A stretch of 64,000 nucleotides of DNA from GCA-2684655 sp045105235 (GTDB taxonomy: Bacteria > Planctomycetota > UBA1135 > UBA2386): the NCBI GenBank assembly GCA_045105235.1, contig JBGCDH010000051.1, positions 1 to 64,000 on the forward strand, read 5' to 3'. The notes beneath the pieces were generated by a model. It was not told the origin of the DNA, did no database searches, and saw only the letters and a program-made list of their open reading frames with translations. Below, piece by piece: positions 43,178-52,430 of this stretch; the stretch's first letter is position 1, and each line of letters starts with the position of its first letter. The translations under genes were made by a program, and so were the position numbers.

Positions 43178-46100
43178 TCAGTTGCGAACGATCACGCGCA
43201 GCGTGTCGAGCGTCGCATCGGCCGCGAGGTTGCGGTCGAACACGGCGCGGAAGCGATAGGCTGTGCCCCCGTCGACCGAGATGCCCGACTCGCCGGGCGT
43301 CGTCCGCACACAGCTGCGCCATGGCCCGACCGGGACAAAGACGCCGCCGACGCCATCGATGACGCCCGCCTGGAAGAACAAGCGGAGCGGCTGGCCAGCG
43401 CCTGCCGCGAGCGGCGCGATCGCGGGATCGTCGCTAAACGTGGTCGCAACTCCATCGACCGTGGCGTCAAGTTCGTAGCGCACAAACTCGACCGGGCACG
43501 CGCCCTGGACGTCGTAGGCCAGCGACTGCATGGCGACCAGTTCGTCCTGCTCGAGCAGCATCGCGGAGCTGTTGGCACCGGCGGCTGGAACGGTGGACCC
43601 CACGGACGTGATCGGCGCTTCGAGCCGGACAAAGCCATCCGCACCGTCACCGCCGTCAATCTCGACGCGCCCTCCCACGGGGCCGATGCCCCCACCTGGC
43701 GACTGTCGCGAAAACTCGCCGCCCGCACCACCGCGAACGTCGATGGTGCCGAAGTTGGCGAGCACACGACCGGCCTGGCCAACCACCGAACCGCCGGAGC
43801 CACCGCCGGCCGGAGCGACCTGCGGCCCAACCGCAGTACCGATTCGGACCGCACCAGAACCGCCAACGCACGACACTCGCGCACCGGCCGCAAGCGTCAG
43901 GTCGTGGCCCGCACGCAGCAGCAGCGCGCCGCCACCGCCGGCACCACCGGCACCCGATGCGAAGAAGCCGCTACCGAGACTTAGCGACAGCGAATGGTTG
44001 CTGGCCGAACCACCACCGCCAGATCCGCCAACCAGGAAGTGCTCGGACGACTGGACACCGGCCGGGATCGGGAAGAGCTGGCCCGCCGCGCCGCCGGGCG
44101 CCACTGGCCCTGCAAACAGCGGCCAGTTCGGCAGCAGCGTGGTGCCGCTGAAGACGCCCGACACCGCCCCGTCACCGCCAGGAGACAGGTAGCCGCCGCC
44201 ACTGCCGCCGGCCACGGCACCGATCGCGTAGGCGAGCGGCATCGACGGTGGAGTCGTCGGGAAAAGACGGTCGGCTGCGAGCCCCGATGCCGGGAACAAT
44301 GCCGAACCTCGCCCGGCCGTGCCGATCGCCGCGCCGCCATAGGCATGGCCGGCAGCAAGCCGCAGGTCCTCACCATCGTTGCCGTCGAACTCACCGGCGC
44401 CGGGGCCAACGCCCAAGCAGCGATCGCCGCCGCTGCCGCCACGGCCACCGCCCGCTCCACCGAGCGAACCCGCCTGGCCGAGAGGAAGGTTCCCGTTGTG
44501 CACTACCTGGCTCGCACCGTCCGACTCGATGACACCGTCAATCGACAGATCGCCACTCACCGTGATTTGCGCCGGAACATCGCCGACAAAGCGCAGATGG
44601 ACCTGTGTCGGCACATGCATACGGGCGAAGAAGAAGCGGCCGTCCACCACCTGCTCGGGGACGCCCGAAGTGGTGCTCGTGCCGGGCACGACCGTGTCGT
44701 TGCAGTCGATTTCGATGACGCTGCGGCCGTTGATGGATTCGCCCGTGGCTACGCCGAGATCGATCGAAAAGGCGCCGTGGCGCGCATCGCCGCCGATCTG
44801 GCCAAAGCTGCCAACGCCGCCAAGCCAGCTGCCGGCTGACGCCATTTCGTCGAGCTGGACCGAGTTGGAGAACGTCTCAATCGAGGGTGAGAGCTGCGTA
44901 GGAGGACAGCCGATGCGCCACGCGATGCCGTTGCTAGCGATGACCTGCAGGCTGTTTTGGCCCGGCGCGACGGCAAACGACTGGCCGAAGATCGCAGTGC
45001 CAACGAGCTCGGCACTGGCCGGCAAGAGCAACGAAAACAACTGCGTGCCCGCGGTCCCGGTCGAGGTGGTCGGCAAGCCAAATAGCTCAGCCGAATGCAG
45101 CAGCTCGCAACCCGGCATGCCCGCAGAATCCAAGGGCGCCGGCAGCGCCAGCGGGCCAAAGAAGCGATCGCTCAAGCCGAGCGCGACGACGGAGAGAGCT
45201 GCGGGCGAGTTGAACACATCGGCCTGTAGCGACTGGCCTGGTGACGGCACGCCGGCTAGCGGCACAAAGCCGAGCGCGGGAGTGCCGCAGCCGTCGCCGT
45301 AGGTCGAAACAGGCGTGTCGCTGATCCAAGTGTCGCGCAGGCTGCCGCCGTTGTCGCCGCCGAACAGCAGCAAACGGCCCGCCGAGCCGAGCCCGACCAT
45401 CGTGTGCTCGGCGCGCGGCGCCGGGGCAATTGAGCCGGCCGCTTCAAACGACCAGTCGGCGCCGCTCCACCGCCAAAAGCCCGGCAGTGTGTTTTGGTCG
45501 CTACCGCCATACAGCAGCAGAGAGCCCTCGGACCCTTCGCGCGCCATGGCGGCATCGACCCGAGCGGGCGGCGGCAGCGTCGGGGCCTGCTGCTGCCACG
45601 CGGTTCCGTCAAACGTCCAAGTGTCCGCGAGCGCCGTGGTGCTGTTGGCGCCGCCAAACAACACGACTTCACTGCCGTCGTAGGCCATGGCTGCCGCTCG
45701 ACGCGCCGATGGGCCCGATATCGCGAGTTGGGTCCAGCTTTGGCCATCCCATTCCCAGGTATCCGCAAGCAACAGTCCGCCGAAGACCCCGCCAAAGAGC
45801 ACGATTCGCTGACGCTGCGCGTCGTAGGCCATCGAGTGGCCGGAGCGAGCCGACGGAAAAGCCACAGGCCCAACTTCTTGCCAGGCGACGCCGTCGTATT
45901 CCCAATGGTCGAAAAGAACACCGGAACCGTCGCGCCCGCCAAACAGCACGACGCGATTGCGCGCGGAGTCGTATGCCATGGCGTGCCCGCGGCGAGCCGG
46001 CGGCCCGGCGATCGCCAGCTCCTGCCAGCCACTCGGCTGCCAGGTCCAGGTGTCTGCCAGCGTGGCGTCGCGCTGCGACGAGTAGCCGCCAAACAGCACG

Positions 46101-46306
46101 ACCCGATCGCTGCTGCCAAACGCCGCCATGGCGTGGTCTGAGCGCAGGGTGGGCGAGTTGACAGCGGCCGCGTCGGTCCGACGCCACTCAAGCTGCTGCG
46201 CGGAGGTGTCGGACGCGACCAGTAGCGCCACGCCGGCTAGCAAGCCAGCTGCTGACGAAGAGAGAACACGGCTGCGCACGAATGTCCGCAAGTAGCGAGC
46301 CTTCAT
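43178..46306 (-). CDS. large secreted Kelch protein with planctomycete module and Gly-rich region
   Basis: A 1042-residue extracellular protein. A Sec signal (about 1-36) is followed by six Kelch repeats (about 45-330), each with the pattern R..H.M......R..LFGG........DTW.W.G..W, enough for one beta-propeller. Next, from about 335 to 480, is the module opening YGDGCGTPALGFVP, also found at the end of the FG-GAP protein at 26176. The remaining 550 residues contain glycine-rich stretches (LGGAGGGRGGSGGDRCLG and others) and beta-rich segments without a recognised domain. AAGGA lies before the ATG at 46306. It is probably a cell-surface or matrix protein; ligand unknown. The 261 bp between it and the helicase gene contain no gene that I can see. 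Confidence 0.86.
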   Translation of the reverse strand: MKARYLRTFVRSRVLSSSAAGLLAGVALLVASDTSAQQLEWRRTDAAAVNSPTLRSDHAMAAFGSSDRVVLFGGYSSQRDATLADTWTWQPSGWQELAIAGPPARRGHAMAYDSARNRVVLFGGRDGSGVLFDHWEYDGVAWQEVGPVAFPSARSGHSMAYDAQRQRIVLFGGVFGGLLLADTWEWDGQSWTQLAISGPSARRAAAMAYDGSEVVLFGGANSTTALADTWTFDGTAWQQQAPTLPPPARVDAAMAREGSEGSLLLYGGSDQNTLPGFWRWSGADWSFEAAGSIAPAPRAEHTMVGLGSAGRLLLFGGDNGGSLRDTWISDTPVSTYGDGCGTPALGFVPLAGVPSPGQSLQADVFNSPAALSVVALGLSDRFFGPLALPAPLDSAGMPGCELLHSAELFGLPTTSTGTAGTQLFSLLLPASAELVGTAIFGQSFAVAPGQNSLQVIASNGIAWRIGCPPTQLSPSIETFSNSVQLDEMASAGSWLGGVGSFGQIGGDARHGAFSIDLGVATGESINGRSVIEIDCNDTVVPGTSTTSGVPEQVVDGRFFFARMHVPTQVHLRFVGDVPAQITVSGDLSIDGVIESDGASQVVHNGNLPLGQAGSLGGAGGGRGGSGGDRCLGVGPGAGEFDGNDGEDLRLAAGHAYGGAAIGTAGRGSALFPASGLAADRLFPTTPPSMPLAYAIGAVAGGSGGGYLSPGGDGAVSGVFSGTTLLPNWPLFAGPVAPGGAAGQLFPIPAGVQSSEHFLVGGSGGGGSASNHSLSLSLGSGFFASGAGGAGGGGALLLRAGHDLTLAAGARVSCVGGSGAVRIGTAVGPQVAPAGGGSGGSVVGQAGRVLANFGTIDVRGGAGGEFSRQSPGGGIGPVGGRVEIDGGDGADGFVRLEAPITSVGSTVPAAGANSSAMLLEQDELVAMQSLAYDVQGACPVEFVRYELDATVDGVATTFSDDPAIAPLAAGAGQPLRLFFQAGVIDGVGGVFVPVGPWRSCVRTTPGESGISVDGGTAYRFRAVFDRNLAADATLDTLRVIVRN

Positions 46307-46567
46307 AGTTTCCTTCTCGTTCACTGCGTCGCACGCGATGCGAGGACGCCGATTTGGGGGTGGGCAAACGCACTTCCCAGAGGATGCGTTGCTTTCACTA
46401 TGCCTAGGCGTCGGCACGGTCACGCGGCGTCGCGGCGAAGCCTACGAAAAGGAATTCTTGATGCACTCAGGCATCGCCAACGTGCGAAATCACACAGTTT
46501 TGCGGCAGTGGTAGGACTTTCTGGCTCGGCCATCTGTGCGCCGCACGAAAGGCCGAACCGTGGCCGG

Positions 46568-47860
46568 CTAGATGCCAGCGCGCGCGCGGTGTCCGCGGCT
46601 GTCTCGGCTGTCTCGGCTGTCTCGGCCGCCCCCGCCGCGGCCGCGGCCACCTCGATCTTCGCGCCGTCCGCCGCCGCCGCCGCGCCCGCGGCCGCCGCTC
46701 GGCATGCCGTAGCCGCGTCCCGGTGACGACGGCGCACTCGGCAGCTCTTCCCCGCGCAGGTGCGCCTTCACAACTTCGTAGAGCCGCTTTTCCATCGGCG
46801 CGACCAGCGACACACAGCGCCCGGCTTTGCCAGCGCGACCCGTGCGGCCCGAGCGGTGGATGTAGTCCTCGAGCCCAAGCGGGAAATCGTGGTTGATGAC
46901 GAGCTCGACGTCGTCGACATCGATACCGCGGGCCGCGACGTCGGTCGCGACCAGGAACCGCGTGCGGCCGCGCGAGAACGCGCCCAGCACGGAGTGACGT
47001 GCTTCCGCACTCTTGTCGCCGTGGATCGAGTCCGCCGGCAGGCCGGCGCGCTTCAGCATGTTGCCGAGCTTTTCACAGCCGATCTTCTTGTTGACGAAGA
47101 TGAGCACGCGACCGCTTTCTTGCCGCAGCATTCGCTCACAGGCCGCCGACTTGTCGACGGCGTTGATCGCAGCAAATCGGTGCGTGATGGTCTTGGCGGC
47201 CTGACTGCGCGAACCGATCTGCACGCGCTCCGCACCCGGCAAGAAGTCTTCGACCAGGCCCTCGACTTCCTTCGGCAGGGTCGCCGAGAACAGCAGGTTT
47301 TGACGCTCTTGCGGCAGTCTCAGGAAGACGCGGCGGATCTGCGGCATGAAGCCCATGTCGAGCATCCGGTCGGCCTCATCGAGCACGACCATCTCGACCT
47401 TTTCGAAGGTAATGTTGCGCCGCTCAAGGTGGTCGATCACTCGCCCCGGACATGCGACCAGGACATCCAAGCCACGCTTGAACGCCGACTCTTGGATCGA
47501 CATATCGATGCCGCCAAACGCCGTGCACACGTGCAGGCCCGCATGCTTTGCGTAAACGCGCAGGTTCTCAGCCACCTGCACGCAAAGCTCGCGGGTTGGC
47601 ACGATGATGACACCGCGCAAGCCCGGCTCACCACCGCAGAGGTTGTTGAGCATTGGCAAACCAAATGCCGCGGTCTTGCCGCTGCCGGTCTGCCCGAGGC
47701 CGATCAACTCGTCGCCGGCCAGGATTTTAGGAATGGCATGCTGCTGGATGTCGGTCGGCTTTTCATAGCCGGCATCGAGCACGCCCTTGAGAATGGGCTT
47801 CTTCAGCCCCAGGGATTCAAAACTCACGAAGTGTCTTCTTTGGCTGCGGATGGCACTCAT
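46568..47860 (-). CDS. rhlE: DEAD-box RNA helicase (RhlE-like)
   Basis: A 430-residue ATP-dependent RNA helicase with all main motifs: Q-motif FESLGLKKPILKGVLDAGY, I GQTGSGKTAAF, Ia PTREL, II VLDEADRML, III FSATLP, IV IFVNKK, V VATDVAARGIDV and VI HRSGRTGRAGKAG. The C-terminal 60 residues are rich in Gly and Arg with the repeat RDS-RDS-RDS, encoded by three 9-bp copies of ggctgtctc (46598-46624), and probably bind RNA. The ATG at 47860 is used; a GTG at 47826 is also possible. A 357-bp gene-free leader lies upstream, as is common for cold-induced helicases. Confidence 0.92.
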   Translation of the reverse strand: MSAIRSQRRHFVSFESLGLKKPILKGVLDAGYEKPTDIQQHAIPKILAGDELIGLGQTGSGKTAAFGLPMLNNLCGGEPGLRGVIIVPTRELCVQVAENLRVYAKHAGLHVCTAFGGIDMSIQESAFKRGLDVLVACPGRVIDHLERRNITFEKVEMVVLDEADRMLDMGFMPQIRRVFLRLPQERQNLLFSATLPKEVEGLVEDFLPGAERVQIGSRSQAAKTITHRFAAINAVDKSAACERMLRQESGRVLIFVNKKIGCEKLGNMLKRAGLPADSIHGDKSAEARHSVLGAFSRGRTRFLVATDVAARGIDVDDVELVINHDFPLGLEDYIHRSGRTGRAGKAGRCVSLVAPMEKRLYEVVKAHLRGEELPSAPSSPGRGYGMPSGGRGRGGGGGRREDRGGRGRGGGGRDSRDSRDSRGHRARAGI

Positions 47861-48217
47861 TGCCGATCCGACAGATCGTCGTGCGCTCCTATCGAGCGCG
47901 GCTCGCCTTGACGTTGGCCGACCCACATGGTCGTAACCCGCCACCGAGCGGAAAAGGGGGACGCCGAGCGGTTGTCGAAAGACCCGGCAGTATAGATGGC
48001 ATCGACCGTTCGGCGTCTCAGCTTGAGAGCGTTGGCATACGGCCGCATACCTTGCCGAAAAGTGTATCCCCGCGGAGGGCGGCCAGCAAGCCGCGGCCAC
48101 GCCCGCCCGCCGAAGCTTGCCCCGAGGTCGTGAATAGGTCCGTTTGGCGGCGCGGGAGCCGCCTTCGCATCAGGACTTGGCCGGATCGAGGCTGGAGCGT
48201 ATCCGGACTGCGGCGTA
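47861..48217 (-). other. gene-free stretch upstream of the helicase
   Basis: No convincing gene lies here: open frames exist on both strands, but none has a signal, domain or ribosome-binding site. On the minus strand TATACT (47989-47994) could be a -10 box for the helicase without a clear -35. At 48167-48225 the plus strand carries degenerate copies of a gcgtatcaggacctgg-like unit. A long leader could have a regulatory role for the helicase, as in cold-shock genes, but no structure is proven. Confidence 0.4.
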
Positions 48218-48610
48218 TCAGGACCTGGGCCAGCCAATAGCCATCAAGCGCATCGCATCCGCCGGTTTTTCGCCGTCCAGCTCCGTGGAGGTCTCGCCGT
48301 GCACAACCACGGTCCGCGGGCCAGCATCGCCGCGGACAGAAGCGAGCAGAGTATGGAGTGCAAGCAGCTCAAACTGTGTTGTCGAGCTCTGGTTCGCCGG
48401 CGTTCGCAGCCAGCGCTTTGTGCCATCCGTACGAAGCAGTTCGACAAGAACCGTGCCGTCCTCCTCGACCAAGAAGGATACGGCTTTGCCCTCGAAGTGA
48501 ACCTCGCCCGCAAGGTGCGGCGAGCGATCCGCAATGGAGGGCATGGGAACGAACGCGAGAGAGGCAAGCAGAAGAAGAACGAACGAAGAAGCAGTCAGAA
48601 AGAAGCGCAT
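48218..48610 (-). CDS. small secreted protein of unknown function
   Basis: A 130-residue protein with a clear Sec signal (FFLTASSFVLLLLASLAFVP, cleavage near residue 28). The mature 100 residues start RSPHLAGEVHFEGKAVSFLV and include VLVELLRTDGTKRWLRTPANQ and TVVVHGETSTELDGEKPADA, suggesting a small beta-rich fold. No cysteines or known motifs are present. It may be monocistronic. A short secreted gene in high-GC DNA can be a false call, but the signal peptide supports it. Confidence 0.6.
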   Translation of the reverse strand: MRFFLTASSFVLLLLASLAFVPMPSIADRSPHLAGEVHFEGKAVSFLVEEDGTVLVELLRTDGTKRWLRTPANQSSTTQFELLALHTLLASVRGDAGPRTVVVHGETSTELDGEKPADAMRLMAIGWPRS

Positions 48611-48724
48611 TTGAGATCTCTAGTATTGGGTTTCCAAGGGAAGCGGAGCGCGATCGTGGCCAGTCGCCGGCCGCAGCCGCCGCAGCCAGGCGAGCGACCA
48701 CGACGCGCCGAGGCCTTGCCGCGA

Positions 48725-49222
48725 TTAGGCCAACTCATCCTGCGAGCGCAGCAGCCAGTGGTGCTTCTCCAGCTTGCCGAGAAACCCGATCACGAGGTCT
48801 TCGCTCACGGGATCCGAGTTGGCCAGCCGTGCCCGAACGTCACGCCCGCCCTGCACAACGGCGGCGATGTCCTGACAGCATTCCCGAATCGCATCATCGA
48901 CGCTGAGCCGCCCACCCGGGAAGTCACCCAGCGTCATGCTCCGACCAACCGTGCTCGGTCGACCATCGGCAATGCCGCCAAGCGTGACCACGCGTTCGGC
49001 CACGTCGTCAACCGCAGCGCGGACGTCGACAAGGATCTCATCAAGCTGTTCGTGCACGGACTTGAACCGTGCACCCCGCATATTCCAGTGCGCCTGTTTG
49101 AGTCGCAGCGCTAGGGCGACAAGGTTGATCAGCCAGCCGTTGAGCTGGTCCTTGGCAACGCCGCGAACTTCTTCGTTGACGGCAAACGGAACGGGGCGAA
49201 GGTCAGATTGAGTGGTCATCAT
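48725..49222 (-). CDS. dps: Dps-family ferritin-like DNA protection protein
   Basis: A 165-residue member of the Dps family. The ferroxidase motif is LKQAHWNMRGARFKSVHEQL (about 41-60), followed by DEILVDVRAAVDDVAERVV, with the usual His and Asp/Glu ligands at the dimer interface. LDGRPST-like GIADGRPSTVG and the C-terminal EKHHWLLRSQDELA match short Dps proteins. Dps dodecamers store iron and shield DNA from oxidation. ATG codons at 49222 and 49219 are adjacent and both plausible. It lies 78 bp from the start side of the stress protein gene on the same strand. Confidence 0.92.
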   Translation of the reverse strand: MMTTQSDLRPVPFAVNEEVRGVAKDQLNGWLINLVALALRLKQAHWNMRGARFKSVHEQLDEILVDVRAAVDDVAERVVTLGGIADGRPSTVGRSMTLGDFPGGRLSVDDAIRECCQDIAAVVQGGRDVRARLANSDPVSEDLVIGFLGKLEKHHWLLRSQDELA

Positions 49223-49300
49223 GGTTCTTTCTTGTGAGTCTGGAGAGTGGTTTCGGAGCTGCGCAGGCGCAACGGAATGGGCGGAGACGAAGGCTCCCAT

Positions 49301-49810
49301 CTAGCAAACCTCCACGCCGCCGGCGGCAACGACCTCGGGATCAATCAGGGACACGATGCGCAGGTAGTCCGTGCTGTCGAAAGCTGCGAGCACGGTTCGC
49401 TCGCGACTCAGGTCATCCTTTTCCAGGTCGATCGCCACGAGAATGGCGCCGTCCTGGATCTCCTGAGATCGCAGGATCGCTTCGTTCTCTGGAATGCCGA
49501 GGCCGATAAGGCCGCCCAGCAAACCACCGGCAACGCTCCCCGCGAACCCGACCGCGATCGGCCCCGTGAGGATGGCGCCAACGCCGGCCAACGACGCAAC
49601 CACGGCGCCGCCAGCCGTCCCCACCGCTGCGCCGGTCAGCGCACTCTTGCGCGCATCCTTGCGCTCCGTTGCCATAAAGGCCTGCCCAGACGCGCTATCG
49701 CTCGCGAGAATGGAAATGTCGTCCTCTGCGAAGCCACGCGCCGTGAGCTGGGACGCTGCACGCGCTGCGCGTGCTTGGTCACGGTAGACTGCGACGATTC
49801 TCTTGATCAT
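49301..49810 (-). CDS. general stress protein 17M-like / DUF1269-type protein
   Basis: A 169-residue protein. Residues 1-50 (MIKRIVAVYRDQARAARAAS, LTARGFAEDDISILASD) form the alpha/beta domain found in general stress protein 17M-like and YflT-type proteins. The middle is a glycine/alanine hydrophobic hairpin (SALTGAAVGTAGGAVVASLA), likely membrane-associated, and a short alpha/beta part follows. Function is unknown but the position next to dps suggests a shared stress role. The ATG is at 49810, and the gene is divergent from the LOV kinase gene. Confidence 0.78.
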   Translation of the reverse strand: MIKRIVAVYRDQARAARAASQLTARGFAEDDISILASDSASGQAFMATERKDARKSALTGAAVGTAGGAVVASLAGVGAILTGPIAVGFAGSVAGGLLGGLIGLGIPENEAILRSQEIQDGAILVAIDLEKDDLSRERTVLAAFDSTDYLRIVSLIDPEVVAAGGVEVC

Positions 49811-49956
49811 GCCGGACAGAGAGCAACGATCATGCCAAGCCGTTTGCGTGCAAGATCTGCACGGATGGGCCCAAACGAAGGCGCAATCGCCTTCGCCCCC
49901 TGCACAGATCGTGCACCGCGACCGCCTACGTGCAGAGGCTGCACAGCCCGCCCGCC

Positions 49957-49972
49957 CGCCTAGATCTAGGCG
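49957..49972. promoter_or_regulatory. 16-bp perfect palindrome, candidate operator of the LOV kinase
   Basis: CGCCTAGATCTAGGCG is a perfect 16-bp palindrome. It ends 15 bases before the ATG of the LOV hybrid kinase, in the 177-bp gap shared with the divergent stress-protein gene. A dimeric regulator could bind it, or the RNA could fold over the start. No other feature in the gap is clear. Confidence 0.5.
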
Positions 49973-49987
49973 CAGGCGCCCATTGCC

Positions 49988-52342
49988 ATGTATCCCAGCA
50001 CCGAGACCCGGGCCCTGCTCGAAGCCATGGACGAACCCGCCGCCGTCGTCACGGCGGACCTTGAGCTGCAGTGGCCGAACGCAGCATTCGTCGAGCTGAC
50101 GGGCAGCACGCGCGAAGCCCTTTTGCGCACACCGATCGCGGACCTGATCACGTCGACGACTTGGCCGCAGCTCGAAGCGGCGTTCGAGATGCGGCCCAGC
50201 AGTCGCGACCTCAGCAGTCGTGAAACGTGGGTCGACTTCGTCGAATCGTCCGGCCATATCGCCACGCTGCAGGCCATCGTCGCGACCATCGCCATCCGCG
50301 CGAACAGCGACGATGGTGCCGATTCCTCGGCGGGCTTGCCGCGAACGGAGCCGGCGTTCCTGCTGCGCCTTCGCGACCGCAGCGAGTCCAAGCGACGCCG
50401 CCTTCAGCAGCGGGTAACAGAACGGGCGCTGCACGCCGCCGCGAGCGGCATCGTAATTTGCGACGCCAGCAGCCCGGACGTCCCGATGACCTACGTCAAC
50501 GCGGCGTTCGAGAAAATCACCGGCTATGCCGCCAGCGACGTATTGGGGCAGAACTGCCGATTCCTCAGTCGCGGGGATCGCGAACAACCCGGTTTGCGCG
50601 AAATCCGCGAGGCCATTGCAGCGCGGCGCGAGACAACTGTAACGCTGCGCAATTTCCGCAAAGACGGCAGCTCGTTTTGGAACGAGCTGACCATCTCACC
50701 ACTCGCCGACGAGCATGGCAACGTCACGCACTTCATCGGCATCCAGGACGACATCACCGAGCGCATGGAGTTCACGGCCGAACGCGAACGTTTGCTCGCC
50801 GAGGCCATGCAAGAGCGACAGGCGGCAGAGCGCGCGAGCCGCGCGCGGGACACGCTGCTCGCGGTCGTGTCGCACGAACTCCGTTCGCCGCTCAATGGCA
50901 TTCGCCTCTGGACCTCGCTGTTACGCGATGACCCGGCCCCAGATCACAACCTCATCGGTCGCGTCGTCGACCATGTCGAACAAGCGGTCACAACGCAGAG
51001 CCGCCTGATCGAAGACCTGCTGGATGTCACGCGGTTCGAAAGCGGACGGCTTGAGCTGCGCCGCCAGCCGCAAGACCTCGTGGAGATCCTCCGCGATGTC
51101 GCGCAGGCCAACCAGCCGGCAGCGACCAAGCACACCCTGAAGCTCGAGTTCCTTGCCGAAGCAGACAAGGCCATCGCCGTCGTCGACCGCAGCCGCGTGG
51201 AGCAAGTCGCACAAAACTTGATCGACAACGCCTGCAAGTTCACGCCAGCGGGCGGACGCATCACCATCGCAATCTCCACCTCGCGCATCGACAACATGGC
51301 GGTGGTCACGGTCCAGGACACCGGCGCGGGCCTGCCGGCGGAAAAGCTCGAAGCCGTATTTGAACCGTACTGGCAGGCGTCGGGGCGAGACACGGACACC
51401 CATGGCGGGCTCGGCCTCGGTCTGCACCTGGTCAAGCGCCTGGTCGAACTGCACGGCGGCAGCGTTGCGGCACACAGCGACGGCCTTGGCCAGGGCGCGG
51501 CGATCGAGTTTCGCCTACCACTTCGATCTGAGCCAAAGCGCGCGCGTGAGGGGGCTCACGCCACAACGCAACCCGTTGCGTCGATTGCAGGCGAAGTGCT
51601 GGTCGTCGACGACGACCCCGCAACAGTTGAGGCACTCGGCCTCGGCCTGCGCATGCGCGGCATTGACGTGCGCCTAGCAGGCGGTGTCGAGGAGGCGGTT
51701 GCGGCGCTCGAGCAGAGCCGCCCGCGCGCGCTTATCAGCGACCTCATGATGGGCGCGAGCACTGGCTTCGAGCTGGTCCAGATGCTGCGCAACTCCGAGT
51801 TCGACCAAAAGAGTCCGCGGATTCCTGCCATCGCGATTTCGGGCCGCGGCGATCCCGGCGACGAGCGCGCCGCGTGGCTCGCAGGCTTCGATCTCTATCT
51901 CAAAAAGCCCATCAGCGTTGCCCTCTTGTCGGAGCACCTAGAACGCGTGCTCACCGAACGAGCGCAGCTGCGGTCGCCAACAAGCGTGCTGATCGCAGAC
52001 AGCGACGCGGCGCGCGGCGAGCGCCTTCGCGACGTGCTGCTGACCCATGAGCACGCTGTGCAAACGGCAGAATCGGCGGCCCATGCGCTGGCGATCGTAG
52101 ACGCAACACCAATCGACGCGGTGATCGCCAGCACGCACCTTGCGGATGGAGCCGGCGTCGATCTTCTGCAGAGCCTCCGTAGCGATGATGATGAGATCAT
52201 GACGGTGCTCGTTGGCACGCAGAACGAAGCACCAGACCCCAGTGCCAGCGCGAAGGCCTGCGGCGACATATTTCTCACCGAAGAGGCCCCGCCGATCATT
52301 GCAAGAGCGCTGTATGCCTGGCGCTCACCGACTCGACGCTAG
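49988..52342 (+). CDS. LOV-domain hybrid histidine kinase with two receivers
   Basis: A 784-residue soluble hybrid kinase. After an N-terminal PAS (about 8-120) comes a LOV-type PAS (about 140-260): the flavin-binding core GQNCRFLSRG has Cys190 where LOV domains form the cysteinyl-FMN adduct. The FMN-contacting segments VTLRNFRKDG, FWNELTISPL and HFIGIQDDIT are also conserved. A coiled segment leads to the H-box SHELRSPLNGIRLW (His296) and the ATPase domain (NLIDNACKFTPAGG; GLGLGLHLVKRL). Receiver 1 (about 535-650) has Asp585 in LISDLMM. Receiver 2 (about 660-775) has Ser where the phosphoacceptor Asp should be (AVIASTHL), so it is probably not phosphorylated. It likely signals blue light to the sigma-54 activator at 52431. 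Confidence 0.9.
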   Translation: MYPSTETRALLEAMDEPAAVVTADLELQWPNAAFVELTGSTREALLRTPIADLITSTTWPQLEAAFEMRPSSRDLSSRETWVDFVESSGHIATLQAIVATIAIRANSDDGADSSAGLPRTEPAFLLRLRDRSESKRRRLQQRVTERALHAAASGIVICDASSPDVPMTYVNAAFEKITGYAASDVLGQNCRFLSRGDREQPGLREIREAIAARRETTVTLRNFRKDGSSFWNELTISPLADEHGNVTHFIGIQDDITERMEFTAERERLLAEAMQERQAAERASRARDTLLAVVSHELRSPLNGIRLWTSLLRDDPAPDHNLIGRVVDHVEQAVTTQSRLIEDLLDVTRFESGRLELRRQPQDLVEILRDVAQANQPAATKHTLKLEFLAEADKAIAVVDRSRVEQVAQNLIDNACKFTPAGGRITIAISTSRIDNMAVVTVQDTGAGLPAEKLEAVFEPYWQASGRDTDTHGGLGLGLHLVKRLVELHGGSVAAHSDGLGQGAAIEFRLPLRSEPKRAREGAHATTQPVASIAGEVLVVDDDPATVEALGLGLRMRGIDVRLAGGVEEAVAALEQSRPRALISDLMMGASTGFELVQMLRNSEFDQKSPRIPAIAISGRGDPGDERAAWLAGFDLYLKKPISVALLSEHLERVLTERAQLRSPTSVLIADSDAARGERLRDVLLTHEHAVQTAESAAHALAIVDATPIDAVIASTHLADGAGVDLLQSLRSDDDEIMTVLVGTQNEAPDPSASAKACGDIFLTEEAPPIIARALYAWRSPTRR

Positions 52343-52430
52343 CGCTAGCAAAGGCCCCGAGACAACGCCCTGAGGAGCCGGGCACCGCAGACGTGCGCGA
52401 ACCGCGCGCAACGCCTACGCTCCGAAGCGC

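Noticed and set aside
47857..48240. Overlapping 126-codon frames on both strands upstream of the helicase
   Set aside because: Neither has a signal, domain, ribosome-binding site or biased codon use; both are likely chance frames.
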